Assembly: GCA_017413025.1 (NCBI GenBank)
Contig: JAFPVE010000011.1
Coordinates: 142,011-206,010, forward strand
DNA from: Acetobacter sp.
GTDB lineage: Bacteria; Pseudomonadota; Alphaproteobacteria; Acetobacterales; Acetobacteraceae
DNA length: 64,000 nt
Direction: 5' to 3'
How positions within the stretch are numbered: position 1 is the first letter of the stretch; the number at the start of each line of letters is the position of its first letter. The position numbers and the translations under genes are program-made. Shown here piece after piece: positions 8,860-18,280 of the stretch. The notes beneath the pieces were generated by a model. It was given only the letters and a program-made list of their open reading frames with translations, ran no database searches and was not told where the DNA came from.

Positions 8860-10179
8860 ATGGTAGGCACCTTACACATTATTGGTGGTGGTATGGCTGG
8901 TTTAGCTGCAGCTGTGGAAGCAGCCGGAACATGTAAGCATATTGTGCTTCATGAATCTGGAAATGTCTGTGGCGGGCGTGCACGTTCTTATGACGATAAG
9001 CATTTAGGTAGCTATATTGACAATGGTAACCATTTGTTTCTTTCTGCGAACAAAACTATTTTCCGATACCTCAACTTAATAGGATCTGTTGAAACACTAG
9101 CCGGACCAAAAGCCCCTTTATTCCCTTTTATTGACTTACGTGAAGACGTTCGATGGACGCTTTCTCTTTCACAAGGAAAGATTCCTTGGTGGATTTTCCA
9201 ACCCCATCGCCGTGTCCCAGACATGCGATTATCTGAACTACGAAGTTTGTATAAACTTTTTTCTGCCACAGGACAAACAACTGTTACAGAATGTTTGTTG
9301 TCTGGATCTTTCTCGCAGAGATTACTCATACCCTTTTCTATCTCCGTACTCAACACCCCGTGCGAAACAGGCAGTGCTGCTTTATTAGGCGCTGTTTTAC
9401 GTGAATCACTTTTTCGCGGCGGAGAAGCCTGTATTCCATGGTTCGTCAGTAAAGGACTTTCTGAAACTTTCGTTACCCCTGCACTGGCTTACTTACGCTA
9501 TATGCAGGCTGAAGTACGCTTACAAAGCCGTATTACCCAATTAGATGTCTCAAAAGAGAATTTCCCCTATCGTCGTATTACAGCCCTTCATACTCACCAC
9601 GGGCATATTCCTCTCACACAAGATGACCAAGTTATTCTTGCTGTACCCGCCCCTATCGCTAAAAGCCTTCTTGGAAAACATATCCCCCATTTAACCGTCC
9701 CCACAGAATTTGAAAGCATTCTTAACGTTCACTTTCGCCTCGACACAGCCCCCATACCCATTGGATCTTTAGCACGATGTGGCTTTATAGGTGTCATTGG
9801 TGGAATCGCTGAATGGATCTTTTTACGCGGTCATATTATCTCCGTAACCGTAAGTGCAGCGAATCGGTTTATTTGCAAAAACCCGGATGACCTCATGCAT
9901 AAAATTTGGCATGATGTCCGCTGTGCTTGTGATGCAGCACTCTCTCATCCTCTCCCTCTTTACCCTGCTGCACAACGTATGATATGGGAAAAACGGGCAA
10001 CTTTTGCTGCAACTCCTGCCCAAAATCATTTACGCCCTGGTCAGACAACCTTGTTAACAAACCTTGCACTTGCAGGAGATTGGGTTTCTACAGGACTACC
10101 TGCCACCGTTGAGGGTGCCATGCGTTCTGGCGTTCAAGCTGTAGAAATACTCGGATTAAAAAGACCTACTCTACATTAA
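8860..10179 (+). CDS. hpnE: hydroxysqualene dehydroxylase HpnE (FAD amine-oxidase fold)
   Basis: A 439-residue flavoprotein with the N-terminal dinucleotide-binding motif HIIGGGMAGLAAAVEA followed by GGRARSY, and the C-terminal FAD motif AGDWVSTGLPATVEGAMRSG. It reduces hydroxysqualene to squalene, the last step before cyclisation. Family length is typical. It lies directly after hpnD; a nine-C tract sits in the short gap before shc. Confidence 0.92.
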   Translation: MVGTLHIIGGGMAGLAAAVEAAGTCKHIVLHESGNVCGGRARSYDDKHLGSYIDNGNHLFLSANKTIFRYLNLIGSVETLAGPKAPLFPFIDLREDVRWTLSLSQGKIPWWIFQPHRRVPDMRLSELRSLYKLFSATGQTTVTECLLSGSFSQRLLIPFSISVLNTPCETGSAALLGAVLRESLFRGGEACIPWFVSKGLSETFVTPALAYLRYMQAEVRLQSRITQLDVSKENFPYRRITALHTHHGHIPLTQDDQVILAVPAPIAKSLLGKHIPHLTVPTEFESILNVHFRLDTAPIPIGSLARCGFIGVIGGIAEWIFLRGHIISVTVSAANRFICKNPDDLMHKIWHDVRCACDAALSHPLPLYPAAQRMIWEKRATFAATPAQNHLRPGQTTLLTNLALAGDWVSTGLPATVEGAMRSGVQAVEILGLKRPTLH

Positions 10180-10182
10180 CCT

Positions 10183-10191
10183 CCCCCCCCC
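10183..10191. repeat. C9 homopolymer between hpnE and shc
   Basis: Nine C in a row start four bases after the hpnE stop codon. Long C runs are rare in this AT-rich sequence. It is noncoding here and lies about 50 bases before the chosen shc start, where length changes could alter mRNA structure but not a reading frame. Confidence 0.9.
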
Positions 10192-10241
10192 ACTATTCTT
10201 ATACAATGCCATTCACACAACAAAAGAAAGGATACCCAACA

Positions 10242-12218
10242 ATGCCAAAAACTAGCATTAACATTTCCGACACTTCTCTCTCTTGGGAGAATCTAGACCA
10301 ATCGGTTAAAAAAGCATATGCCGCTTTATCAAGTGCCCAACAACAAAAAGGGTACTGGGTTTATGAATTAGAAGCTGATGCCACAATTCCAGCAGAATAC
10401 ATCTTACTTGAACATTTTATTGATCAAATCAATGATCCTTTAGAACAGAAAATGGCTGTTTATTTACGCCGTATTCAAAGTGATATACACGGTGGTTGGC
10501 CTTTATATCATAACGGTGATTTTGATCTCTCAGCTTCGGTTAAAGCTTATTTTGCCCTTAAAGCTGTTGGAGACGATATTAACGCCCCTCATATGCGCCG
10601 GGCACGCGAAGCCATTCTTAAACATGGTGGCGCAGAGCGCACAAACGTTTTTACACGTTTTCAGCTTGCTTTATTTGGTGATGTACCTTGGCGCGCAACA
10701 CCCGTTATGCCGGTTGAATTGATGCTGTTACCTAGCACAGCCTTTTTATCGATCTGGGATGTTTCTTACTGGTCACGTACTGTTATAGCACCTTTACTTG
10801 TTCTCGCAGCATTACGTCCAGTTGCCGTCAATCCACGTGGTATCCATGTGCGTGAATTATTTGTGACACCGCCAGAAAAAATTACAGATTGGATTCGTGG
10901 TCCCTATCACTCACCATGGGGCTATTTCTTCAAAGGACTAGATTCTTTACTACGCCCGCTTATACCTTTTATACCCAAGAATACACGTCGAAAAGCCATT
11001 CAGGCAGCACTTAATTTTATTGAGCCACGCCTCAACGGACGTGATGGGTTAGGTGCCATTTACCCGGCTATGGCTAACGTTGTTATGATGTATCACGCTC
11101 TTGGTAAAACAACCGAAACTCATTCGCATTTTGCTACCGCATGGAAAGCTGTACAAGATCTTGTGATTGAAAAAGAACACGAAGCCTATTGCCAACCCTG
11201 TTTCTCCCCTATCTGGGATACTGGACTTGCAGGACATGCGGCAATTGAAGCTGCCTCGGGTCCACGTGGCATTGCGCCACAAGAAACATCTCACAATCTA
11301 AAAAAAGCATGCTCTTGGTTACGCAGTAAACAAATTCTTACTGTTAAAGGTGATTGGGCTGTGAGAAATCCAAACCTCGCACCTGGAGGGTGGGCATTTC
11401 AATATAACAATGATTATTATCCTGATGTCGATGATACGGCTGTTGTTGGTATGCTCCTTCATCGCGAAGGAGGACAAGAAAACGCTGAAGCCATCGAACG
11501 CGCACGTCAATGGATTATTGGGATGCAAAGTTCTAATGGGGGATGGGGTGCTTTTGATATTGATAACAATAAAGCTATACTCAACAATATTCCCTTTGCA
11601 GATCATGGTGCACTTCTTGATCCTCCTACCGCAGATGTTACAGCGCGGTGTATTTCTTTCCTTGCCCAGTTAGAACACCCAGAGGATAAAGCTGTTATTC
11701 AAAGAGGCATAAACTATCTTCGCAAAGAACAAGAAGCCGACGGTTCGTGGTTTGGACGTTGGGGCACAAATTATATTTATGGTACATGGTCTGTTTTATG
11801 TGCTTTCAATGCAGTAGGTATTCCTCATGAAGATAAAGCTATTGTTCGAGCGGTTCAATGGCTACGTGATAGACAACGCCCTGATGGAAGTTGGGGAGAA
11901 GATTGCGACTCTTATAAGAAAAACAGTTTACATGGTATTTACCATGAAGGTCTTCCTTCTCAAACAGCGTGGGCAGCCTTAAGTTTAATGGCTGCCGGAC
12001 TTCGTGATGATCCTGCTGTTACTCGTGCTATATCATGGCTAATTTCCCAACAAGATGAACATGGAAGATGGCACGAAGAAGCTTATAACGCTGTTGGTTT
12101 TCCTCGCGTGTTTTATTTACATTACCACGGTTATAGACAATATTTCTCTCTAATGGCTCTTGCTCGTTACCGTAATCTTGGTCTTAGTAACACACGTCGC
12201 GTTGGTTTTGGAATTTAG
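10242..12218 (+). CDS. shc: squalene-hopene cyclase
   Basis: A monotopic membrane enzyme that cyclises squalene to hopene/hopanol (also called HpnF). About 658 residues from ATG 10242, which has AAAGGA ten bases upstream; the frame is open to an ATG at 10206. The catalytic acid motif DVDDTA lies near residues 394-399 in YYPDVDDTAVVG. Repeated QW motifs are visible along the protein (GGWGAF, GSWFGRWG, GSWGEDC, GRWHEEAYN), as expected for the alpha-barrel repeats. Product of the hpnC-D-E enzymes is its substrate; hpnG begins four bases after its stop. Confidence 0.96.
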   Translation: MPKTSINISDTSLSWENLDQSVKKAYAALSSAQQQKGYWVYELEADATIPAEYILLEHFIDQINDPLEQKMAVYLRRIQSDIHGGWPLYHNGDFDLSASVKAYFALKAVGDDINAPHMRRAREAILKHGGAERTNVFTRFQLALFGDVPWRATPVMPVELMLLPSTAFLSIWDVSYWSRTVIAPLLVLAALRPVAVNPRGIHVRELFVTPPEKITDWIRGPYHSPWGYFFKGLDSLLRPLIPFIPKNTRRKAIQAALNFIEPRLNGRDGLGAIYPAMANVVMMYHALGKTTETHSHFATAWKAVQDLVIEKEHEAYCQPCFSPIWDTGLAGHAAIEAASGPRGIAPQETSHNLKKACSWLRSKQILTVKGDWAVRNPNLAPGGWAFQYNNDYYPDVDDTAVVGMLLHREGGQENAEAIERARQWIIGMQSSNGGWGAFDIDNNKAILNNIPFADHGALLDPPTADVTARCISFLAQLEHPEDKAVIQRGINYLRKEQEADGSWFGRWGTNYIYGTWSVLCAFNAVGIPHEDKAIVRAVQWLRDRQRPDGSWGEDCDSYKKNSLHGIYHEGLPSQTAWAALSLMAAGLRDDPAVTRAISWLISQQDEHGRWHEEAYNAVGFPRVFYLHYHGYRQYFSLMALARYRNLGLSNTRRVGFGI

Positions 12219-12222
12219 ATCT

Positions 12223-12933
12223 ATGAAGGCTACGGCAATACCTTACTCTTTTTCAAAGCCTGGTATCCTCGTAGGAATCAAAGCAGAAGCACAACTTATA
12301 CGAAAAATTTTTCCTTATGCAACAATCGCTATAAGTGGGGCGACAAAAGAAGGCGCACGTCGTGAATCTATCCGATTAGCTACGTGTGGTTCAAATTGTC
12401 TTTTATCTTTTGGACTAGCCGCAGGATTAAACCCAGCACTCTCTACCGGGAGTATTATAATCCCAGACAAAGTGGTAACAAGAGACGGAAACTCTTGGAC
12501 ATGTCATCCAGCATTACGACATGTATTAGGGCATAATCCTCGAGAGGTTTATAGTGGGTCACTTTTACATAGTGATGATATTATCTTTAATGCTTCACAT
12601 AAAATAGCACTCTTTTCTTCGTCTCAATGTCAGGCTTTAGATATGGAAAGCGGTTTTCTCGCTCAAGCCGCTCATGATTTCGGACTTCCTTTCGCTGTAT
12701 TACGTGTTATTTGTGATCCTGCAATACGTTCTCTTCCCCCTGTTATACAGTTTGTACTTTCTCCAGAAGGTGGCTTAAAAATAGGAACATTATTTACCTC
12801 TTTGTTACGTAATCCCAGCCAAATACAAGGACTTATAAGATTAGGACATGACGCTTTTCAAGCACGTCGCTCTATGCTTGCGTTTTTACGAAAACAAGAG
12901 AGTAGAATTGTCTCCAACGCAATGGCTCACTAA
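12223..12933 (+). CDS. hpnG: hopanoid-associated phosphorylase HpnG
   Basis: A 236-residue nucleoside-phosphorylase-fold protein. HpnG is known to release adenine from adenosylhopane to give the ribosyl/phosphoribosyl hopane precursor of extended hopanoids. Visible signs are LSFGLAAGLNPAL, the later glycine-containing ALDMESGFLAQAA (the DMES segment carries the conserved Met-Glu of the active site) and FAVLRVICDP. Start is the ATG four bases after the shc stop, so translation is probably coupled; an in-frame ATG at 12160 inside shc is unlikely. hpnH, whose product would supply adenosylhopane, is not in the window. Confidence 0.9.
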   Translation: MKATAIPYSFSKPGILVGIKAEAQLIRKIFPYATIAISGATKEGARRESIRLATCGSNCLLSFGLAAGLNPALSTGSIIIPDKVVTRDGNSWTCHPALRHVLGHNPREVYSGSLLHSDDIIFNASHKIALFSSSQCQALDMESGFLAQAAHDFGLPFAVLRVICDPAIRSLPPVIQFVLSPEGGLKIGTLFTSLLRNPSQIQGLIRLGHDAFQARRSMLAFLRKQESRIVSNAMAH

Positions 12934-13111
12934 ACTTATTAAAAAATTTTGTCGTTTACATCAACGAATGACTTTAGAAGTTTTGTAACTTTATTTGTGT
13001 AAGCGTTTTTTTACCCTACTAACATAAAAACACGCCATTTTTCTCTCGTTACATTCTTTCACAAATACGTATTGACAAAAATACAAAATATTACCGCCCA
13101 CCTCTTCACTC

Positions 13112-14629
13112 TTATTGCTGGAATGCACGCGCTAGGATATTCTGTGTTTCCAAAGAAACAGGCAGTTTTGTATTTGTCAAAGCAAATCCTTGCCAACCAG
13201 ATCCAAGAGCTGTGTATAAATTTACAGCATCTTGTAAGCGCGCTAATTGGGACAAAGCTTCCATATTTTGCGCGTTAAGAGTTGTCCGCTCTGTTGTGAG
13301 CACCTCTAAAAAGCCAACCAATCCCGCTCCATATAATTGACGTGCTTGGCTACTCGCTGAAGCACTATCTATAGCCGCCTGATGAAGCTGCTGAGCATAA
13401 ATAATATCATCATGCCAAGCAACCATATTATCCTCTACCTCTTTAAATGCTGTCAGAACCGTCTGACGATAAGACAAACGTGCGGCTTCTGCAGCTGCTT
13501 GAGCGTTTCGTACTTCAGATGTAAATTTACCACCATGCATCAACGGTATACTTGCCATGAGCATGAATTGCCAGCTCATACCATTCACTTGAAAAACTTG
13601 GTACATAGCCGATGCATTGGGGTTAAAAGTTAATGGTACGATAAAGTGAGGATACAAATTAGCCACAGCAACACCAATTTTTGCTGTCGCCAAAGCATAT
13701 TGACGTTCTGCCATACGAATATCAGGGCGGTTAGCAAGCACAATAGACGGCAGCGTTGTAGGAAACCTGGGCACGACGGGTAAAGGAGCTGGCTTCTTAA
13801 GTTCATCTTCAAGATCCTCTGGCATTTTACCGACTAGGACAGCAAGTGCATGGGTTAACTGAGAGACCCGAGTACGCAACGGTTCTCGAGCAGCGATCTG
13901 AGCATCAAGCTCTGCTTTTGCTTGGGCTATTTGTAAAGTGTTTCCAACACCTTCTTGGTACAAGCGCTTACTAAGATCAAGAGCCTCGCTCGCCACCTGA
14001 ATATTATTTGTCGCAATCGTAATTTGAAGCTGCGTAACACGCATAATCATATAATCTGAAACAAGCTCAGACAATAACCCCATAAGAACAGCGCGACGTT
14101 CTTCAATACTCGATTCAACAGCACGTCCATGTGCTTCCACATCACGCCGAATGCGACCAAACATATCTATTTCCCACGAGGCTACAGCACCATAGGTCAA
14201 TTCAGAAGCGTGAGCATGGTTGAGTGGGTTTCCGGGACGCAATGGCCAGTTATCAATATTCAAAGAATAACGCACATCACCGCCACCTGCATTGGCGTCT
14301 AATTGTGGATACCATTGAGCCGCAGCACGATCACGCATAGCGCGTTCTGCCAAAATATGCTGACCAGCAATCCGCAAATTATAGTTCCCCTTAATAGCGT
14401 CTTTGACCAAACGCGTTAACATAGGATCCTTAAAGAGAGACCACCAATCAATCATTTCCTTGTCGGTAATAGCTATTTCTTCAGGAGTTGCAGGATGATT
14501 TTTAAGAGTTTCCTTAAATCCTGCAGGTAATTTCATTCTGTCTGGTTGATAATTTGGTCCCATCGTACATGACGAAAACATCATTAACAACGCAACCAAG
14601 GAGAGTCTCAACCGATAAAAAACCTTCAC
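13112..14629 (-). CDS. outer-membrane efflux lipoprotein, NodT/OprM family
   Basis: A 505-residue TolC-type outer-membrane channel. The signal peptide ends in a lipobox (MMFSSC), followed by TMGPNYQPD, the standard N-terminus of NodT-family lipoproteins. Two outer-membrane efflux repeats follow (for example ASWEIDMFGRIRRDVEAHGR and later QLYGAGLVGFLEVLTTERT). It is the exit duct for the HlyD-type adaptor encoded just upstream, with which it forms an operon reading left. Substrate unknown; homologous sets export aromatic acids or drugs. Confidence 0.92.
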   Translation of the reverse strand: MKVFYRLRLSLVALLMMFSSCTMGPNYQPDRMKLPAGFKETLKNHPATPEEIAITDKEMIDWWSLFKDPMLTRLVKDAIKGNYNLRIAGQHILAERAMRDRAAAQWYPQLDANAGGGDVRYSLNIDNWPLRPGNPLNHAHASELTYGAVASWEIDMFGRIRRDVEAHGRAVESSIEERRAVLMGLLSELVSDYMIMRVTQLQITIATNNIQVASEALDLSKRLYQEGVGNTLQIAQAKAELDAQIAAREPLRTRVSQLTHALAVLVGKMPEDLEDELKKPAPLPVVPRFPTTLPSIVLANRPDIRMAERQYALATAKIGVAVANLYPHFIVPLTFNPNASAMYQVFQVNGMSWQFMLMASIPLMHGGKFTSEVRNAQAAAEAARLSYRQTVLTAFKEVEDNMVAWHDDIIYAQQLHQAAIDSASASSQARQLYGAGLVGFLEVLTTERTTLNAQNMEALSQLARLQDAVNLYTALGSGWQGFALTNTKLPVSLETQNILARAFQQ

Positions 14630-14654
14630 GAGACGTTTACCTTACGCCACACGA

Positions 14655-15575
14655 TTACAGATGATTCTGCAACCACGTCGTCAATCTTCCCTTAGCCCCA
14701 CGTGGTGCCGGTCCTATACTAATAGTCGCGGTCATACCCGCAGCAAGAGTTATTGTCGGTGGGACATGATCAATATGGACACGTACGGGAATACGCTGCG
14801 CCAGTCGTACCCATGTAAAGATTGGATTAACGTTCTGAAGCCCTCGCTCATTAGAAACACCATTCGCATCATTGATACCACGCGCGATGCTAACAACGTG
14901 ACCCATCAAAATTGTTTTGTAACCCATAAGTTTAACACGGGCAACGTCACCAACATGCACACCCCACATCTTAGTTTCTTCAAAATACCCATAAACCCAC
15001 CAAGAATCATTATCAATAATAGACATCCGTGCCTGTCCAATAGTCACGTAATCTCCGACACGAAGTTGGAGGTTTGTAATATATCCATTTACAGGAGAGT
15101 ACAAAATAGAGCGCTGTAAATTGAGTCGAGCAATATCAAGTGCTGCACGTGCAGCATCAACAGCCGCAATCTGTATCGCAACACTAGAGTTAAATACTTC
15201 TTGCTCTTCTATAGAAACGATACCCCCCAAACCCATACGACGCTGAGCATCTCTCCGTTTCAACCTTAAATCTTCTATAGCCCCATCAAGCCGTGCTTGC
15301 GCCTCACGAATAGCAAGGCGAAAACGTACAGGGTCTATAACGAAAAGAGGATCCCCTTTGTGTACAAATTGGTTATCCACAATAGGAATCTGCACAACAG
15401 TCCCAGCTACTTCAGGAGCAATATCTACCACATAAACGCGTACAGTCCCATCCCTCGTCCACGGCGCAATCATGTAGATATTCCACAAGGTAAGACCTAA
15501 AACAACTGCCATAGCTGTAACCGCAAGGGTTAAGACAACGCGAATGAGATTCCGTAACCAAGGCATCAACCACAA
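14655..15575 (-). CDS. HlyD-family periplasmic adaptor (AaeA/EmrA-like)
   Basis: A 306-residue membrane-fusion protein: one N-terminal transmembrane helix (residues about 9-33), then YMIAPWTRDGTVRVYVVDIAPEVAG-type beta-barrel/lipoyl sequence, a coiled-coil hairpin (EAQARLDGAIEDLRLKRR to ARAALDIARLNLQ) and SPVNGYITNLQLRVGDYV. This is the layout of adaptors that work with FUSC-family pumps. It lies between DUF1656 and the outer-membrane channel, as in typical FUSC-DUF1656-HlyD-NodT operons, but no FUSC gene is present here. Confidence 0.92.
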   Translation of the reverse strand: MWLMPWLRNLIRVVLTLAVTAMAVVLGLTLWNIYMIAPWTRDGTVRVYVVDIAPEVAGTVVQIPIVDNQFVHKGDPLFVIDPVRFRLAIREAQARLDGAIEDLRLKRRDAQRRMGLGGIVSIEEQEVFNSSVAIQIAAVDAARAALDIARLNLQRSILYSPVNGYITNLQLRVGDYVTIGQARMSIIDNDSWWVYGYFEETKMWGVHVGDVARVKLMGYKTILMGHVVSIARGINDANGVSNERGLQNVNPIFTWVRLAQRIPVRVHIDHVPPTITLAAGMTATISIGPAPRGAKGRLTTWLQNHL

Positions 15576-15584
15576 CCACTCATA

Positions 15585-15779
15585 TCAAAAAAAGAAAACA
15601 AGCAGACATAAAACACACATATAAAGAGAAACTTCAAACAAAGCAGGATGCCAAAACCACCCGAGAAGCCCACTCCACCACAACATAGACCGCAAACACA
15701 TTACTATAAACAACGTTGCCAAAATATAAACAACGATTGGTGCCATAAAGATACCAAAAAAATTAAACTCTGCTAGCAT
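15585..15779 (-). CDS. DUF1656 small membrane protein (AaeX-like)
   Basis: A 64-residue protein with two hydrophobic segments, opening AEFNFFGIFMAPIVVY, the conserved start of DUF1656. Start taken at ATG 15779, which has GGAGAG six bases upstream; the frame is also open to 15791. These proteins accompany FUSC-type aromatic acid/drug exporters and their function is unproven. It is the first gene of the leftward export operon here. Confidence 0.85.
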   Translation of the reverse strand: MLAEFNFFGIFMAPIVVYILATLFIVMCLRSMLWWSGLLGWFWHPALFEVSLYMCVLCLLVFFF

Positions 15780-16245
15780 AAATCTCTCCAAAACAAGATT
15801 TACTAACCATTAGCTTTAAAAACACATGCCTAACATCAGTATCCATAAAATTTTGCAAACAGAACCACAGCAACTTTCTCCATACGCGCACGTATACATA
15901 TGTACACGTATAAATACAAACCAAAACTTAATCTTGTTGATACAAATTCAATACAAATCCAGAGACTATTACAGTTTAAAAGACAACGTCAATTAATAGA
16001 ATGTTTAAAAATATCTACGTAATCCTCCTTTTACCTCAGACAAAACTACAAACTACACAAACACGTAATAAAACGCAGGTGTATTGTACTCATCTACTTA
16101 AGACACATTAAAACAGCACGAGACACTCTGTTTTTGATTACGCACATTTTAAAAATAAAAAACGCAGATACTCTCAAAACAGAGATACAGATTAGACACG
16201 TAAACTCTCAAAAAAAACAACCCGAAATCAGATCATCAAGCTCTC
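15780..16245. other. 466-bp gene-free AT-rich stretch
   Basis: No credible reading frame on either strand and no tRNA or clear hairpin-plus-T terminator. It occupies the place where the FUSC pump gene would normally stand, but I see no remnant of one. It presumably holds the promoter of the leftward DUF1656-HlyD-NodT operon. Confidence 0.6.
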
Positions 16246-16671
16246 TTATTTTTTCATACGTTGTGCAATCTCCCAAATCATACGTAAACGATCACGCCCT
16301 AAAGCAGAAAGAAGAAAAGAAACAACAGAAGAAAAGCTCATCGAATCACGCATTTGTGTCAAATAACGATCACGATCAATACGCGCTTTAACCTCCCCAG
16401 CTGTGAGATACGAGCGTGTTCCTAAAAGTAAGCAAATCATTGCGGCAAATACATCCATCCCCAATACAACAATAGTAGCCCAAATTTGCCCCATATGTAG
16501 CGCAAAAACTAAAATTGTCCACACCAACCAATGACCTGTAATGAGAGCAAACATACCAAATACTGCTGCTATAACAAGAAAAGCTATCTGACGACCATAT
16601 CGTACAGCCATATACTGCATGACTTTTGATTGTGCTACAAAGAAAGACTTAAAAAGATCAAAGATATGCAT
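16246..16671 (-). CDS. holin-X-like two/three-helix membrane protein
   Basis: A 141-residue protein with two long hydrophobic segments (around residues 30-50 and 55-82) between charged ends, the pattern of the Actinobacterial Holin-X/YqjE-like family (PF07332-type), common in proteobacteria and not truly phage holins. It begins MHIFDLFKSFFVAQSK and ends in a basic helix. Function unknown; no lysis gene is nearby, so a lytic role is unlikely. Confidence 0.6.
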   Translation of the reverse strand: MHIFDLFKSFFVAQSKVMQYMAVRYGRQIAFLVIAAVFGMFALITGHWLVWTILVFALHMGQIWATIVVLGMDVFAAMICLLLGTRSYLTAGEVKARIDRDRYLTQMRDSMSFSSVVSFLLSALGRDRLRMIWEIAQRMKK

Positions 16672-17190
16672 AGGCTTTATAACTACCTTCCTTTAAAAGA
16701 ATACTGAACTCAACAGTTAAGATAATACAACAAAGTATTAAAACTTTTATCAAAGTATAACGTTTTCAGCTAAAATAACAACAAGTGATGACATAGACTT
16801 TTTATACTTTAATTCACAACCACCCCTTAAAACTTACCTCATTATTCAATGATTGAAGTCAATCTGACCTTTCCAATAACAAAATAATAAATATTCTTTT
16901 TTTATCTTATTTCTTTTCACCTTAATGTTCTCTTCTGTGTCCCTATTCATTAACACCTATGTATACATACAAATAGTCACGAGTTACACTTAAGCTATGT
17001 TTAGTATATCAATCTCTTTGTATTTTGAGTCAGAAATTATAATATGATATAACCTATTCTACGTTTTATTGTCTCGCTACTTCTTCCCGTGTTTTTATTT
17101 TTTATCAGATTAAGATTGGGTTTTCTGCGTAGTGTTTAATAGTTTTAATATTTCATTTGTATATAGTTAGAGTAAACGTACACAACAAAT
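16672..17190. other. 519-bp gene-free AT-rich stretch
   Basis: Very AT-rich, with no supported reading frame, tRNA or convincing terminator. It lies between the divergently transcribed holin-like gene and the UPF0260 gene, so promoters for both are expected, but I cannot pick definite boxes. Confidence 0.5.
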
Positions 17191-17673
17191 ATGCGTGGCA
17201 ACACAGATCAAATCCCCACTTCACGTCCTTATTGGGAAATCACTCCTTTACAAGAGATGACACAAGAACAATGGGAAGCACTTTGCGATCGATGCGGACG
17301 TTGCTGCCTCCATAAGATCTGTGATGACGAAACAGACGAGATTTATTACACCTCTGTGGCATGCCGGTTACTTGATATCAACACGTGCCAATGCACTGAT
17401 TACCCCAACCGCTTACGCCGTGTACGCGATTGTATGACTCTTACTGCAAAAATGCTTCCAAAAATCAATTGGCTCCCTCCTGATTGTGCCTATCGGAGAG
17501 TTTCGGAGGGGAAATCCTTACCCCCTTGGCACCCGTTACTCACGCACACACCACAAAGCGTTATCAGTGCCGGCGCTTCTGTATCAGGTCGTTGTATCAG
17601 CGAACGCCAAGCCGGTGCTTTAGAAGATTATCTTGTTACGTGGCCACAAGAATCTGCGAGCCCCTGCCCGTAG
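17191..17673 (+). CDS. UPF0260 cysteine-cluster protein (YcgN family)
   Basis: A 160-residue cytoplasmic protein with the family cysteine pattern: CDRCGRCCLHKIC near residues 31-43, VACRLLD, CQCTDYPNR and the later VRDC and DCAYRR. Such CxxCxxCC clusters are thought to bind a metal or Fe-S centre; the role is unknown. It begins with PYWEITPLQEMTQEQWEALC, the expected family start. Its stop codon lies inside the first unit of a 14-bp tandem duplication. Confidence 0.88.
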   Translation: MRGNTDQIPTSRPYWEITPLQEMTQEQWEALCDRCGRCCLHKICDDETDEIYYTSVACRLLDINTCQCTDYPNRLRRVRDCMTLTAKMLPKINWLPPDCAYRRVSEGKSLPPWHPLLTHTPQSVISAGASVSGRCISERQAGALEDYLVTWPQESASPCP

Positions 17674-17716
17674 AACCTTGCCCGTAGAACCTTGATAGCG
17701 TTAAAATAGCGTTAAA
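17665..17716. repeat. two adjacent short tandem duplications
   Basis: TGCCCGTAGAACCT occurs twice in direct succession (17665-17678 and 17679-17692), and ATAGCGTTAAA occurs twice right after it (17695-17705 and 17706-17716). The first unit carries the stop codon of the UPF0260 gene, so the duplication leaves that protein unchanged. This looks like recent replication slippage. Confidence 0.9.
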
Positions 17717-17823
17717 AATCCTTTTCTTAAGAAATTTTTGATTTACTCTTTCCTAAAGTGAAAAACTATGTTAGAGATAGTTCTTATTAGGTATTCTTCT
17801 AAGAAACGTTGTCTAACTTATGT

Positions 17824-17909
17824 GCGAGCTTGGCGGAATGGTAGACGCAGGAGACTTAAAATCTCCAGCCTGTATGGGCGTGTGGGTTCAAGTCCCGCAG
17901 TTCGCACCA
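17824..17909 (+). tRNA. tRNA-Leu (anticodon UAA)
   Basis: An 86-nt cloverleaf with acceptor stem GCGAGCU/AGUUCGC, D-arm, anticodon stem GGAGA/UCUCC around the loop CUUAAAA (anticodon UAA), a long variable arm as expected for leucine, the GTTCAAG T-loop and an encoded 3' CCA. It decodes UUA, a frequent codon in this AT-rich genome. Confidence 0.97.
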
Positions 17910-18112
17910 CTTTGGTTTTTCTTTAGTTTTTAATTTAATTTAGTTTTAATCTTTTAGGATGTTTGATTTTTAAAGCATTTGTTAAGATTCTTGAAACGCG
18001 TGAGATGATTCAGAATAAATTGTAATTTATTCTTGGTTCTTGATATTCTTTCAATATACGTTTTTTATAGAGTTGTTAGCTTTTACTTTAGATTCTGAAT
18101 CAGAGGTTTTTG

Positions 18113-18280
18113 ATGATAGATCCTCTTACTACTCTTAAAACTGTTAACGAAGCCCTTAAACTTGCAAAAATAGTTCTTGATGATAGAGACAAAAAAAAAC
18201 TAGCAGAATGCATTCAAGAACTTCTAGCCTGCAACGAAGTTTTAGTGAGCGGCTCAGAAACCCTTGTAGGGTCACCATAG
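18113..18280 (+). CDS. small acidic/helical ORF, likely 5' part of a split gene
   Basis: A 55-codon frame starting ATG at 18113 with CAGAGG about seven bases upstream. The product (starting MIDPLTTLKTVNEALKLAK) is helical and charged. It overlaps, in another frame, the next ORF, which continues with a coiled coil and membrane helices. A one-base shift near its stop (18278) would fuse the two into a plausible single protein. Family not recognised. Confidence 0.4.
   Translation: MIDPLTTLKTVNEALKLAKIVLDDRDKKKLAECIQELLACNEVLVSGSETLVGSP

Noticed and set aside
16246-16671. Phage holin, implying a prophage
   Set aside because: No endolysin, capsid or integrase gene nearby; this membrane family is common on bacterial chromosomes.
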